Part shown: positions 18,582-26,767 of the stretch, in pieces
Numbering within the stretch: the first letter of the stretch is position 1
Layout of the letters: each line of letters begins with the position of its first letter
Source of the DNA: CAYXLI01 sp964464925
Lineage (GTDB): Bacteria > Acidobacteriota > Terriglobia > Bryobacterales > Bryobacteraceae
Direction: 5' to 3'
Assembly: GCA_964464925.1 (NCBI GenBank)
Contig: CAYXLI010000005.1
Coordinates: 1-64,000 of the forward strand
Length of the DNA: 64,000 nt
Translations under genes and position numbers: made by a program
The notes under the pieces: generated by a model
Databases searched by the model: none
The model's input: the letters and a program-made list of their open reading frames with translations, nothing else
Told to the model about the DNA's origin: nothing

Positions 18582-19324
18582 AGCGGCTTATCGTCAACGC
18601 GGATGACTTCGGTTTCACCGCTGATGTGAACCGGGGCATCATACATGCGCATACGCACGGCATCCTCACCGCGACCACACTCATGGCGAATGGGCGCGCG
18701 TTTGAAGAAGCTGTGCTGCTGGCACAGGAACACCCAACGCTCGATATCGGCTGCCACCTGGTGCTGGTTCAGGGAGAGTCAGTGCTGAACCGTGCAACGC
18801 CATTTCCGAAAGACACGAAGCAACTCCTGATAGCGGTGCTACTGCGGCGGATTCGGATCTACGACGAATTGAAGGCCCAGGTGGAGAAGATTCTGAACGC
18901 GGGTTTGTGCGCGACGCACCTTGATACCCACAAGCATACTCACGTGCTGCCGCCGATTCTGGATGCGGTGCTGCGCCTGTCACAGGAGTATCGAATCCCG
19001 TGGGTGCGGCGTCCGCTACCCGCGGTGGACTGGGGGCTTTCCGCGAAGCTGGCCCGCTATGGCGCGCGCGCTGCCGATCACTTCGCCGGGTTCCGGTTGA
19101 CCGGGAAGTTCGGCCCGGCGGAGCTTGTATCCGCACTGGCGCAGACACGAGAGGGCCTAACGGAATTCATGTGCCACCCGGCATTCTGCACGGACGAACT
19201 GCGACGAGCACCCACACGGCTGAAGGAGAGCCGCGAGCGCGAATTGCAGGCACTGGTGGCACCGGAAGTGCGCGAGGCCATTGCTGCACACGGGATCGAA
19301 TTGACTACTTACCGCCGCGCGTGA
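18578..19324 (+). CDS. hpnK: YdjC/HpnK-like carbohydrate deacetylase
   Basis: 248-residue polysaccharide-deacetylase-like enzyme of the YdjC (ChbG/HpnK) family. Metal-binding residues are visible in NADDFG (Asp), IGCHL (His) and THLDTHKHTHV (His). The TTG start overlaps the stop of the MCE gene by 3 bases, so it is translated in the same operon. HpnK proteins are associated with hopanoid loci and N-deacetylate sugar head groups; coupling to an MCE lipid transporter suggests a glycolipid or hopanoid substrate (inference). The alternative is a chito-oligosaccharide deacetylase. Its last 20 bases overlap the convergent RND gene. Confidence 0.82.
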   Translation: MKRLIVNADDFGFTADVNRGIIHAHTHGILTATTLMANGRAFEEAVLLAQEHPTLDIGCHLVLVQGESVLNRATPFPKDTKQLLIAVLLRRIRIYDELKAQVEKILNAGLCATHLDTHKHTHVLPPILDAVLRLSQEYRIPWVRRPLPAVDWGLSAKLARYGARAADHFAGFRLTGKFGPAELVSALAQTREGLTEFMCHPAFCTDELRRAPTRLKESRERELQALVAPEVREAIAAHGIELTTYRRA

Positions 19325-22300
19325 GCAGGTAGTGCACGGCAGGCGTCACAATCAGGGACAGAGCCATCGAAGCGAGCACGCCTCCGATCACCGCAATGGC
19401 GAGCGGCTGCAGCATTTGCGAGCCCGCGCCCAAGGCCAATGAGAGCGGAATCATACCGGCGACGGTCGCAAGAGCGGTCATGAGAATAGGGCGGAGGCGC
19501 CGCTCGCCAGCCTGAATCATTGCGTCAAACGCCGACGCACCGGTGGTCCGAAGCCGCTGGTCAGCATCGAGCAGCAGAATGCCATTCTTCGCCACGATGC
19601 CAATGACCATGATGAGGCCCATGAACGACGAGATATTGAACGTAGTCTTTGTGACCAACAGCGCGAGGAACACGCCGGATGTGGAGAGCAGCGCGGAAGC
19701 GAGAATCGCGACCGGCGCAGCGAAGCCGCCAAACTCAAACAGAAGCACCGTGAATACCAGAACAATGGCAAGCACGAGCACTGTCACGAGATCGCGGAAT
19801 GAGCGCTGCTGCTCTTCGTAAGCGCCGCCGTATGCGACGCGGATCGATGGCGGCAAGTTGAGCGAGTTCAATGCTTTCTGCACCGCGGTGATGCCTGCGC
19901 CCAGACTCAAGCCCTCCAGTCTCGCGGTGACCGCCACATCGCGCTGCAGATTCTCGCGCCGGATTTCGGTCTGGCCGGGCAATTCGACTATCGACGCCAG
20001 CGAGCCCAAGGTAGCGCTCTTGCCGCTCGAATTGCCGATCAGGGTATTGCGAATGGTTTCTACCGTGGAGCGCGCTTCCTCGGGGTATCGCACGCGAATC
20101 GTGTAAGCGCGATCGTTCATCACCACGGGCGAAGGTGCGGGCTCACCCTGGAGAATGGCGCTGGCGTCGAGTTCGATCTCCTCCGTAGTGAAACCGGCAC
20201 GCGCGGCAACAACCGGATTGACCTTGAATGAAATGGCCGGGCCGCTGATGGTGTTATCGATCCCGTTCAGAACGTCCACCACGCCGGTAATCTTCCTGAT
20301 CTGATCGCCCACTTTTGGAGCCCATTCCCGCAACACAGCAGGATCCTGAGAGAAGAGCTTGATCTCCACGGGCTCGGGCGCGCTGGTGAGGTCTCCGATC
20401 ATGTCCTGCAGCAACTGAACGAACTCTACCTGGAGCATCGGGAGCCGGTCCGCTACCTTCTCGCGGACTTCGGCCACGACCTTATCCACGCTGCGCTTTC
20501 GATCTCTTTTCAGCTTCACTGTGATGTCACCAGTATTCGCCTCGGTGACTTGAGCAAGGCCTAGTTGCAGGCCTGTGCGGCGGGACGTGCTCTCTACCTC
20601 GGGAATCGATCGGAGCAGGCCTTCCACAGTGGAGATTGCTTTGTTTGTCTCGGCGAGGGATGAACCGGCCGGCATGATGTAGTCGAGAATAAAGCCGCCC
20701 TCGTCCATAGCCGGCAGCAGATCGGTACCAAGCGCGGAGTAGCATGCATAGGACGCGCCCACCAGAATTAGCAGGAGGACGGAAAGGATCACCGGGTGCG
20801 CGAGCGCAGCGCGAAGGGCCCGATCGTATACGCGCAGCAAACGCCCGAGCACAGAACCTGCCTCTTCAGCCTTACCTTGTGGGCGTCTGCGCAGGAAGTA
20901 GTGGCTGAGCGCCGGCGTCCACGTGAGAGCGAGGAAGAGCGACGTTAATAGCGCCACGGCAACCGTGACGGCCAGTGCGCGAAAGAACACGCCAGTAACG
21001 CCGGTAATGGAGATGAGCGGCAGGAAAACGACGATCGGCGTGATCGTGGATCCCACCAGCGGCTTACTGATCTCACGCAGTGCGCTGCGAATCGCCTCCG
21101 AGCGGCTTTGCCCGAGATCACGATGCATCACAATGTTCTCGACGACGACGATGGCATCATCTATGACAAGTCCGACGGCGGCAGCAAGGCCGCCCAGCGT
21201 CATCAGGTTGAAAGTCCCGCCTAACGCGCGAAGGGCGAGGAAGGTGACCGCTACCGTCGCTGGAATGACGAGACCCGCAACCAGTGACGTGCCCCAATCA
21301 CGCAGAAAGAGAACCAGGATGATGGAAGCGAGAATCAGACCGATCAGGATGGCATCGCGTACACTCCGGATCGAATCGTTTACTATCTCGGACTGGTCGT
21401 AGAACGGCTGCAGTTCCACGCCGCGAGGCAATGTCTTCCGGATGGCTGCGATTTCAGCATGAACTGTATCGGCAACGGCGACCGTGTTGCTATCAGGCTG
21501 CCGATTGATATTAATGAGAACCGAGGGTTTTCCGTTCGAAGTCACGATGGTGTAGACCGGCTTGACGGAATTGAGAACGGTTCCGATATCGCCGACGCGT
21601 ACGGGCACACCCGCATTGGTTGTCTTCAGGACGATGTTCGATATCTCTTCGGGTGTGCGCGCCTGTCCGGTGACGAGGCTGAGAACAAGCTGATGATTGC
21701 TCTCGATCAGGCCCGGCGAATCGACCATGTTGCTGCGCCGGACCCCGTCCAGAATGGAAGGAACGGTAACTCCGGCTTGCAACATCCTGGCCGGATCGGT
21801 TCTGATTTCGAACTCCGGCTCCTGGCCGCCTTGGACCACCACGGTCGCGACACCACTCAACCGGTTCAGGCGCGGCTTCAATTCATAAGTGGCCAGTTCC
21901 CACAACCGGGTTTGCGGGATGGTTTGGGAAGTAAGACTGTAACCCATGATGGGGAACGCAGCGAACGTCAGGCGGTTTGCGTTCAGCCGCGCGGTGGGCG
22001 GGAGAGTAGGCTGTACGCGCGCCACGGCCGCATTCACCAGTTCCAGCGTGCGGTACATGTCCACATTCCAGTTGAAGTAGAGATTCACTTCTGCCGTGCC
22101 ACGGCTGGTGATCGACTTCACGCGTTCGAGGCCCTGCACGCTGTTCATGGCTTCTTCAATAGGGCGCGTGACGGTCACCAGCATCTGGTCGATCGGCGCT
22201 ACTCCGTTATCGGCGCCGATCACGATGCGCGGGAAGTCCGTATTGGGAAACACGGACACCGGAATCGAGAACGCGACGTAGATTCCCACGGCGACCAGGG

Positions 22301-22361
22301 TGAGAATCACGAAAACGATGGGTTTGCCGTGGCGGGCTGTCCAGTGCTCGCCGTCAATCAT
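19305..22361 (-). CDS. RND efflux pump (HAE-1/CzcA-like)
   Basis: Second RND transporter of the window, 1018 residues. TM4 carries VIDDAIVVVEN and TM10 carries VAKNGILLLD, the acidic pair and lysine of the proton relay. The start is the ATG 8 bases inside the adaptor gene, behind AAGGAAGAT; the frame open further upstream encodes a Lys/Thr-rich stretch and is not likely translated. It is the last gene of a four-gene operon with propeller, TolC and adaptor. Sequence points to the multidrug branch more than to metal pumps, since no Met or His clusters are seen, but substrate assignment is uncertain. Confidence 0.93.
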   Translation of the reverse strand: MIDGEHWTARHGKPIVFVILTLVAVGIYVAFSIPVSVFPNTDFPRIVIGADNGVAPIDQMLVTVTRPIEEAMNSVQGLERVKSITSRGTAEVNLYFNWNVDMYRTLELVNAAVARVQPTLPPTARLNANRLTFAAFPIMGYSLTSQTIPQTRLWELATYELKPRLNRLSGVATVVVQGGQEPEFEIRTDPARMLQAGVTVPSILDGVRRSNMVDSPGLIESNHQLVLSLVTGQARTPEEISNIVLKTTNAGVPVRVGDIGTVLNSVKPVYTIVTSNGKPSVLININRQPDSNTVAVADTVHAEIAAIRKTLPRGVELQPFYDQSEIVNDSIRSVRDAILIGLILASIILVLFLRDWGTSLVAGLVIPATVAVTFLALRALGGTFNLMTLGGLAAAVGLVIDDAIVVVENIVMHRDLGQSRSEAIRSALREISKPLVGSTITPIVVFLPLISITGVTGVFFRALAVTVAVALLTSLFLALTWTPALSHYFLRRRPQGKAEEAGSVLGRLLRVYDRALRAALAHPVILSVLLLILVGASYACYSALGTDLLPAMDEGGFILDYIMPAGSSLAETNKAISTVEGLLRSIPEVESTSRRTGLQLGLAQVTEANTGDITVKLKRDRKRSVDKVVAEVREKVADRLPMLQVEFVQLLQDMIGDLTSAPEPVEIKLFSQDPAVLREWAPKVGDQIRKITGVVDVLNGIDNTISGPAISFKVNPVVAARAGFTTEEIELDASAILQGEPAPSPVVMNDRAYTIRVRYPEEARSTVETIRNTLIGNSSGKSATLGSLASIVELPGQTEIRRENLQRDVAVTARLEGLSLGAGITAVQKALNSLNLPPSIRVAYGGAYEEQQRSFRDLVTVLVLAIVLVFTVLLFEFGGFAAPVAILASALLSTSGVFLALLVTKTTFNISSFMGLIMVIGIVAKNGILLLDADQRLRTTGASAFDAMIQAGERRLRPILMTALATVAGMIPLSLALGAGSQMLQPLAIAVIGGVLASMALSLIVTPAVHYLLTRGGK

Positions 22362-23640
22362 GCTTATCTTCCTTCTTGTCGTCTTTGTCGTCGTCCTTTT
22401 TGTCGTTTTTCCCGGCGGCTTCTGCAAGCTTCACCTTGGCGCCGTCCTGCAGCCCGACTCCGCCGGACACGACAACCTTTTCGCCGGGTTTCACTCCGCT
22501 CAGAATCTGAACCTTTTCCGGAGTGCGGACGCCGATCTCAATTTTGCGCTGGTGGGCAACCAGATCGGATCCTACCGCGTAGAGAGCGGAGCCCCCTTCC
22601 TCGGCAGGCAGCAATGCTTCGGCAGGGACGACGGTCGCGTCCGGAATGGTATCGGTGGTGATCTCCACCTGGACCGTTCCCCCCGGCCGCAGCTTCCCGC
22701 CAGGATTCGCAGCCTGCAGCCAGATCTCTACCGTGGTGCTTTGCGGATCGACTGCCGGGCTGACAACCGTTACTTTGCCATTGACCTCGGTCAGCCGATC
22801 GGTCGAGCGGATGTGCGCCGGCTGGCCAACGCGAACCAGGGCTGCCTCCGCTTGAGGAACGTTCACACGCGCAATGATGCTGGACACGTCGACGATAGTG
22901 AGCAATGCCGCACCCGCGCTCGCCATCTCACCAGCGAACAGCGCGCGGTCCGCAACAACACCGTTGATGGGGCTGCGAACTTCGGAATAAGAGAGCTGCG
23001 CCTGAGCGGCTTCATAGCGGCCTTTGGCGGAATCCATCTGGGCCTGGGCGGCCTTTGTCTCTTCATGGCGTCCGACCCTCTGCAGGGATTCCAGGTGCTT
23101 TTGCGCGGTCTCGTACTGGCTTCGCGCCTGTGCATAGGCGACCATCGCCTCGTCAACCAGCTTGCGCGCGAGAGCACCTTCCTTGAGAAGTTGCTCACGG
23201 CTGTCCAGGAGTTTCTTTGCCGCGTCAGCCTGCTGGCGCGCCGCCTGCACATCGGACTGCGCCTTCACCATTTCGTCAGGAACCGTGGCGGCTGAAACGT
23301 TGCGGTAATTGGCCGAAGCCTGCTCATACGTGCCCTTCGAATCCACGACGGCGGCGGCCAGGTCACGGTTCTCGAGTGTGGCGAGCAACTGACCCTTTCG
23401 AACGTGATCGCCGCGGTTGACGAAAAACTTACTGACGGGAGCACTGATCTTCGGCATCACGGCCGACTGATCGATAGCCCGCAGCACCCCTTCAGCCCGG
23501 ATCACCTTCTGAATGGGTTCGCTCCGCACATCCGCCAACTGCACCTGAAGAACAGGCTCGGCCTCTTTTTCTTTCTCCTTCGAACAAGCGGACAAGACAA
23601 GCAGTGTCCCGAGCAGTGGAGAGAGAATCTTCTTCCTCAT
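22354..23640 (-). CDS. RND efflux periplasmic adaptor lipoprotein
   Basis: 428-residue membrane fusion protein with a lipoprotein signal (LVLSACS). Lipoyl-like halves (VMPKISAPVSKFFVNRGDHV and VRSPINGVVADRAL) flank a long alpha-hairpin, followed by the beta-barrel and a membrane-proximal domain. The C-terminus is an unusual run of Lys and Asp (KNDKKDDDKDD), which lies where the pump gene starts. It sits between TolC and pump genes, 2 bases from the TolC start, with which it forms a complete tripartite efflux system. Confidence 0.92.
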   Translation of the reverse strand: MRKKILSPLLGTLLVLSACSKEKEKEAEPVLQVQLADVRSEPIQKVIRAEGVLRAIDQSAVMPKISAPVSKFFVNRGDHVRKGQLLATLENRDLAAAVVDSKGTYEQASANYRNVSAATVPDEMVKAQSDVQAARQQADAAKKLLDSREQLLKEGALARKLVDEAMVAYAQARSQYETAQKHLESLQRVGRHEETKAAQAQMDSAKGRYEAAQAQLSYSEVRSPINGVVADRALFAGEMASAGAALLTIVDVSSIIARVNVPQAEAALVRVGQPAHIRSTDRLTEVNGKVTVVSPAVDPQSTTVEIWLQAANPGGKLRPGGTVQVEITTDTIPDATVVPAEALLPAEEGGSALYAVGSDLVAHQRKIEIGVRTPEKVQILSGVKPGEKVVVSGGVGLQDGAKVKLAEAAGKNDKKDDDKDDKKEDKHD

Positions 23641-23642
23641 GT

Positions 23643-24941
23643 CTAAAACCTTCCTGTCAAGGTTTGGAGAGCGGCGACGGCCACACGGTAGCGCGCCAGG
23701 CCGTCGTCGTAAGCGTTGCGCGCGATTGCGAGTGTCGTCTGCGCATCTACCACCTCCAGCGCAGTTGCTTCGCCAGCCTGGTACCGGAGCACGGTCAGCC
23801 GCAGGCTTTCATTGGAGAGATCGAGCGAACTACGGAGCGAATCGAGCTGTGCGCGCGCGGTTTGCGCCTCCAAATAATAGGTATTCAGATTCAATTGCAG
23901 AGTGCGCTGGGCGAAAGTCAAGTCCTGTGTGGCCTGCTGGCGTTGCAATTGTGCCTGGCGGACACGGCTCCGCGTGATACCCCAGTTCCAGACGGGCACC
24001 GTGACTGTTCCCTGCACGACCGACCCAAGATTCTGACGATCACCGGGTCCGCGCACATTCAAGACATTGGCATCGATACCGAAGAAGTAATCGACAATCA
24101 ACGATGGAAAATAGGCGGACCTGGCCAGACTGATACCGGCCTCGGCCTGACGCAGTCCCGCCTGTGCCGCGCGCAATTCGGGACTGGTGGACATTGCCTG
24201 AGGACGAAGCTCGTCGAGGGCGGGAAGCGGCAGATCTGCCTGCAGATCATCCTTAATGTCATACGGCTGCATCAGGTCGGAAAAGAGAAGTACGCCTAGG
24301 CCGATCCGCGCTTTCTGAGTGGCAGCCTCGGCTTCAAGGAGATCGCGCTGGCGCTGCTGGAGGCCGAGTTGCGCCTTGATTACGTCGGCGTGGGAGACCT
24401 CGCCACCCTGTTCCTGCTTGCGGGTGATGTCGGCAAATCGGGTTGCCTCGTCCAGGCTCGTGCGGGCGTTCCGCTCGCGGCGCTGGGCAGAAATGACGGC
24501 ATAGTAACCCTGCACCACCGTCGCGGTCAGCCCGCGAGCGGCAATCTCCTGCCGGGCGAAGGCGGCTGCTTCCGCGGCTATCGTGCGTTGGTAATCGGCG
24601 CGCTTGCTCAGCGAAAACAGCTCCGCATGGGCTACCGCCTGTTCGTTGTAGACGTGCACGCCGTCGTTCGCAACGAATACACCGGAGGGTGTGCCGTTCC
24701 CTTGCGTGTAGATGTACTGGTTCAGTGCAGTGAGGGCCGGGAAAAACGCCGCTTTCGCCTGGCGACGATCTTCTCTTGCCAAAGCCGCCGCGATTCCCGC
24801 CTGAAGGAACTGCTGGTTATACTGCCTGGCCCGCTGCAGCGCCGCAGCGAGGTCCAGGGTAACAGGTGCAGGAGCATCCGGTTGCTGGGCCAGGGCGCAT
24901 GCGGCAACCAGCGTGAGGCAGAGAGCGCGCAGCCGAATCAC
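23643..24941 (-). CDS. TolC-family outer-membrane efflux protein
   Basis: Outer-membrane channel subunit of 432 residues with a signal peptide (ALCLTLVAACALAQ). The two homologous coiled-coil/beta-strand halves typical of TolC are recognisable from the repeated Ala/Gln/Arg-rich helices and YQAGEATALEVVDAQTTL near the C-terminus. It overlaps the upstream propeller gene by 4 bases and is followed at once by the adaptor, completing the tripartite pump. Confidence 0.92.
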   Translation of the reverse strand: MIRLRALCLTLVAACALAQQPDAPAPVTLDLAAALQRARQYNQQFLQAGIAAALAREDRRQAKAAFFPALTALNQYIYTQGNGTPSGVFVANDGVHVYNEQAVAHAELFSLSKRADYQRTIAAEAAAFARQEIAARGLTATVVQGYYAVISAQRRERNARTSLDEATRFADITRKQEQGGEVSHADVIKAQLGLQQRQRDLLEAEAATQKARIGLGVLLFSDLMQPYDIKDDLQADLPLPALDELRPQAMSTSPELRAAQAGLRQAEAGISLARSAYFPSLIVDYFFGIDANVLNVRGPGDRQNLGSVVQGTVTVPVWNWGITRSRVRQAQLQRQQATQDLTFAQRTLQLNLNTYYLEAQTARAQLDSLRSSLDLSNESLRLTVLRYQAGEATALEVVDAQTTLAIARNAYDDGLARYRVAVAALQTLTGRF

Positions 24942-25942
24942 TGGCCAACTACCAAAATGGAGAATGAGTTGGGCACCATCGCGGGCCTGGGCCGCGGCTG
25001 GCCAGCAACGGGCTGCGGTGCGGGACCAAACTCCGCTACGGGTAAGTACAGCTTATGCGTTTTCAGATCGACCGCAATATTGCGCGCCCCTTGCTGCGTC
25101 TGGACCGTTGAGACCGCAACGTACTTACCGCCCTTCTCACCGACGATACTCAACGTGCCATCCGCATTGGAACTGAACGCCAGCTTGCGCGCGGGGTCGA
25201 ATGCCGCGCCGTCCGTGCCTGCTCCGATTGGAACGGACGCCACTACTTTCCCCGCTGCCGGATCAGACACAATCATCACTTTGTTGCGGCAGACGGAGAA
25301 GAGCCGGCCTTTCGCGAGGTCCACGGCGAGCCCGGTAGGATCCTCACAGCCTTCCAGGGTGTAGCGCTTCGAAATGGCGCCCCTCACCGTATCGATCTCA
25401 GCTATCTCATGTGTATCCTCGATGTTCACCCAGAGCTTCCCTTTTCCGTCAATTGCGGGGAATTCCGGCTTGCCGCCGAGCGGGATAGTCGCCTTCACTG
25501 AGTTGTCAGCAGCCTGAATCACGGTTGCGTCGTTGGACCGGCCATTGAAAACGAAGACGCTGTCCGATTTGGGGTCATAAACAATGGCGTCCGGATTTTG
25601 TCCCGTGGCGACCTCGCCCGTCTTCTTCAGGGTCTTAGTGTCAAAGACGGTGACGTTGTTCGCCCTGCCGTTGCTCACCCATCCGCGGTTCAATCCGCGG
25701 TCCAGCGCAATGCCATGGACGCCGGGCGTATCCGGAATGTCGCCTACGACTTTTTGCGTATCCATATCGACCACAACAACGTGCGTTGCGTGTGAGACGT
25801 ATAGCCGGCGGGAGTCGCTGTCGGCCACGAGATAGTCCCAGCCCCCGTCGCCTCCGACGGGGATCTTGCCGAGTACGTGATAGTCCGCGGCATGCACGGA
25901 AATGACACCAGCGAGAAATAGCGGCGCAATTCGGGTCATCAT
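24938..25942 (-). CDS. Exported YncE/YVTN-type beta-propeller protein
   Basis: 334-residue secreted protein with an N-terminal signal (APLFLAGVISVHA) followed by about six to seven beta-propeller blades with recurring patterns such as RRLYVSHATHVVVVDMDT, RVSNGRANNVTVFD and DSVFVFNGRSNDATVI. It is the first gene of the efflux operon and overlaps the TolC gene (ATGA-type). The propeller is not part of any known tripartite pump; it may bind a substrate or interact with the channel. Function unknown. Confidence 0.85.
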   Translation of the reverse strand: MMTRIAPLFLAGVISVHAADYHVLGKIPVGGDGGWDYLVADSDSRRLYVSHATHVVVVDMDTQKVVGDIPDTPGVHGIALDRGLNRGWVSNGRANNVTVFDTKTLKKTGEVATGQNPDAIVYDPKSDSVFVFNGRSNDATVIQAADNSVKATIPLGGKPEFPAIDGKGKLWVNIEDTHEIAEIDTVRGAISKRYTLEGCEDPTGLAVDLAKGRLFSVCRNKVMIVSDPAAGKVVASVPIGAGTDGAAFDPARKLAFSSNADGTLSIVGEKGGKYVAVSTVQTQQGARNIAVDLKTHKLYLPVAEFGPAPQPVAGQPRPRPAMVPNSFSILVVGQ

Positions 25943-26092
25943 GGGATTACTATTGCACCTCAGGAATCTGAAAAACTACTGAAAACTTTCAGCGGTTCTT
26001 CAGGTGAGAGCTTTAGCGTTAGGGAAAGGGTGGACGGCGGGCGGCTACTGGGCCGCCAATCGCAGGGGCTGAAGCCCCGGTCCACGGGAACG
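25943..26092. promoter_or_regulatory. Divergent regulatory region with tandem 11-base direct repeat
   Basis: Intergenic segment between the efflux operon (left, minus strand) and the two-component genes (right, plus strand). It holds two abutting 11-base units, CTGAAAAACTA (25968-25978) and CTGAAAACTTT (25979-25989), then CAG. Tandem direct repeats with 11-base period are typical of OmpR/PhoB-family binding sites. The same stretch contains CTGAAA...TTTCAG as an inverted pair. I infer that the response regulator encoded to the right binds here and controls both directions. Confidence 0.5.
26036..26087 (+). repeat. REP-like double hairpin in leader of the response regulator
   Basis: Two palindromes in series: GGCGG/CCGCC (26036-26040 with 26053-26057), then GGGGCT-GA-AGCCCC (26065-26078). 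The second hairpin followed by CGGTCC resembles a dispersed extragenic palindrome seen in many soil bacteria. It lies directly upstream of the regulator start and could affect its translation. Only one copy is visible in this window, so its repetitive nature is not shown here. Confidence 0.4.
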
Positions 26093-26767
26093 ATGAAACT
26101 GCTGCTGGTTGAGGACGACGAACGCATGGCCAATGTGCTGCGCCAGGCCCTGGAGGAGGAAGGGCATGATGTCACGGCGGCACACGAAGGGAAGACGGGA
26201 CTGGACTTCGCATCCCAATTCCCATTCGATCTGCTGATTCTCGATGTTATGCTGCCCGGCATCGACGGTTTCACGATCGCACGCCGTCTCCGAGCCGCAC
26301 ACAACCAGACCCCGATTCTGATGCTGACGGCGCGCGATAGCACGGCGGATATCGTACATGGCCTGAACATTGGAGCGGATGATTACCTGACCAAGCCCTT
26401 CCCGCTGGAGGTGCTGCTGGCCAGAGTCCGATCCGTGGCGCGCCGCGGCCCCATTCCTCAGCCAGTCTGCCTGGAAGCAGGGGACTTGCGAATGAATCCG
26501 GGGACGCGCGATGTGACGCGCGGCTCCCGTTCCCTGACACTTACCCGGACCGAGTTCGCCGTGCTCGAACTGCTGATGAGGGCGGCAGGCCGTGTGGTTC
26601 CGCGCGAATCCCTGATCGACAGCGTCTGGACAGGGCACGAAATAGAGAGCAATACATTAGACGCGTTCATCCGGCTGCTGCGCTCGAAGGTGGAGGCGCA
26701 AGGGGAGTCCAAGCTGATCCACACAATCAGGGGTGTGGGTTACTGTATCCGGAGCGAACAGCCATGA
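26093..26767 (+). CDS. OmpR/PhoB-family response regulator
   Basis: DNA-binding response regulator of 224 residues. The receiver (about 1-115) has VEDDE, phospho-Asp in LILDVMLP, Thr in LTARD and Lys in TKPF. The winged-helix output domain (about 125-222) ends with HTIRGVGYCIR, the usual hallmark. The ATG beginning MKLLLVEDD is the correct start; the frame extends upstream through the palindromic leader without family similarity. Overlaps the kinase gene by ATGA. Divergent from the YncE-TolC-adaptor-RND operon, which it most likely controls. Confidence 0.93.
   Translation: MKLLLVEDDERMANVLRQALEEEGHDVTAAHEGKTGLDFASQFPFDLLILDVMLPGIDGFTIARRLRAAHNQTPILMLTARDSTADIVHGLNIGADDYLTKPFPLEVLLARVRSVARRGPIPQPVCLEAGDLRMNPGTRDVTRGSRSLTLTRTEFAVLELLMRAAGRVVPRESLIDSVWTGHEIESNTLDAFIRLLRSKVEAQGESKLIHTIRGVGYCIRSEQP

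Noticed and set aside
21459..22661. 400-residue open frame on the plus strand, antisense to the RND pump and adaptor
   Set aside because: Arg/His/Gly-rich product with no domain; it mirrors two clear genes on the other strand and arises from high GC.
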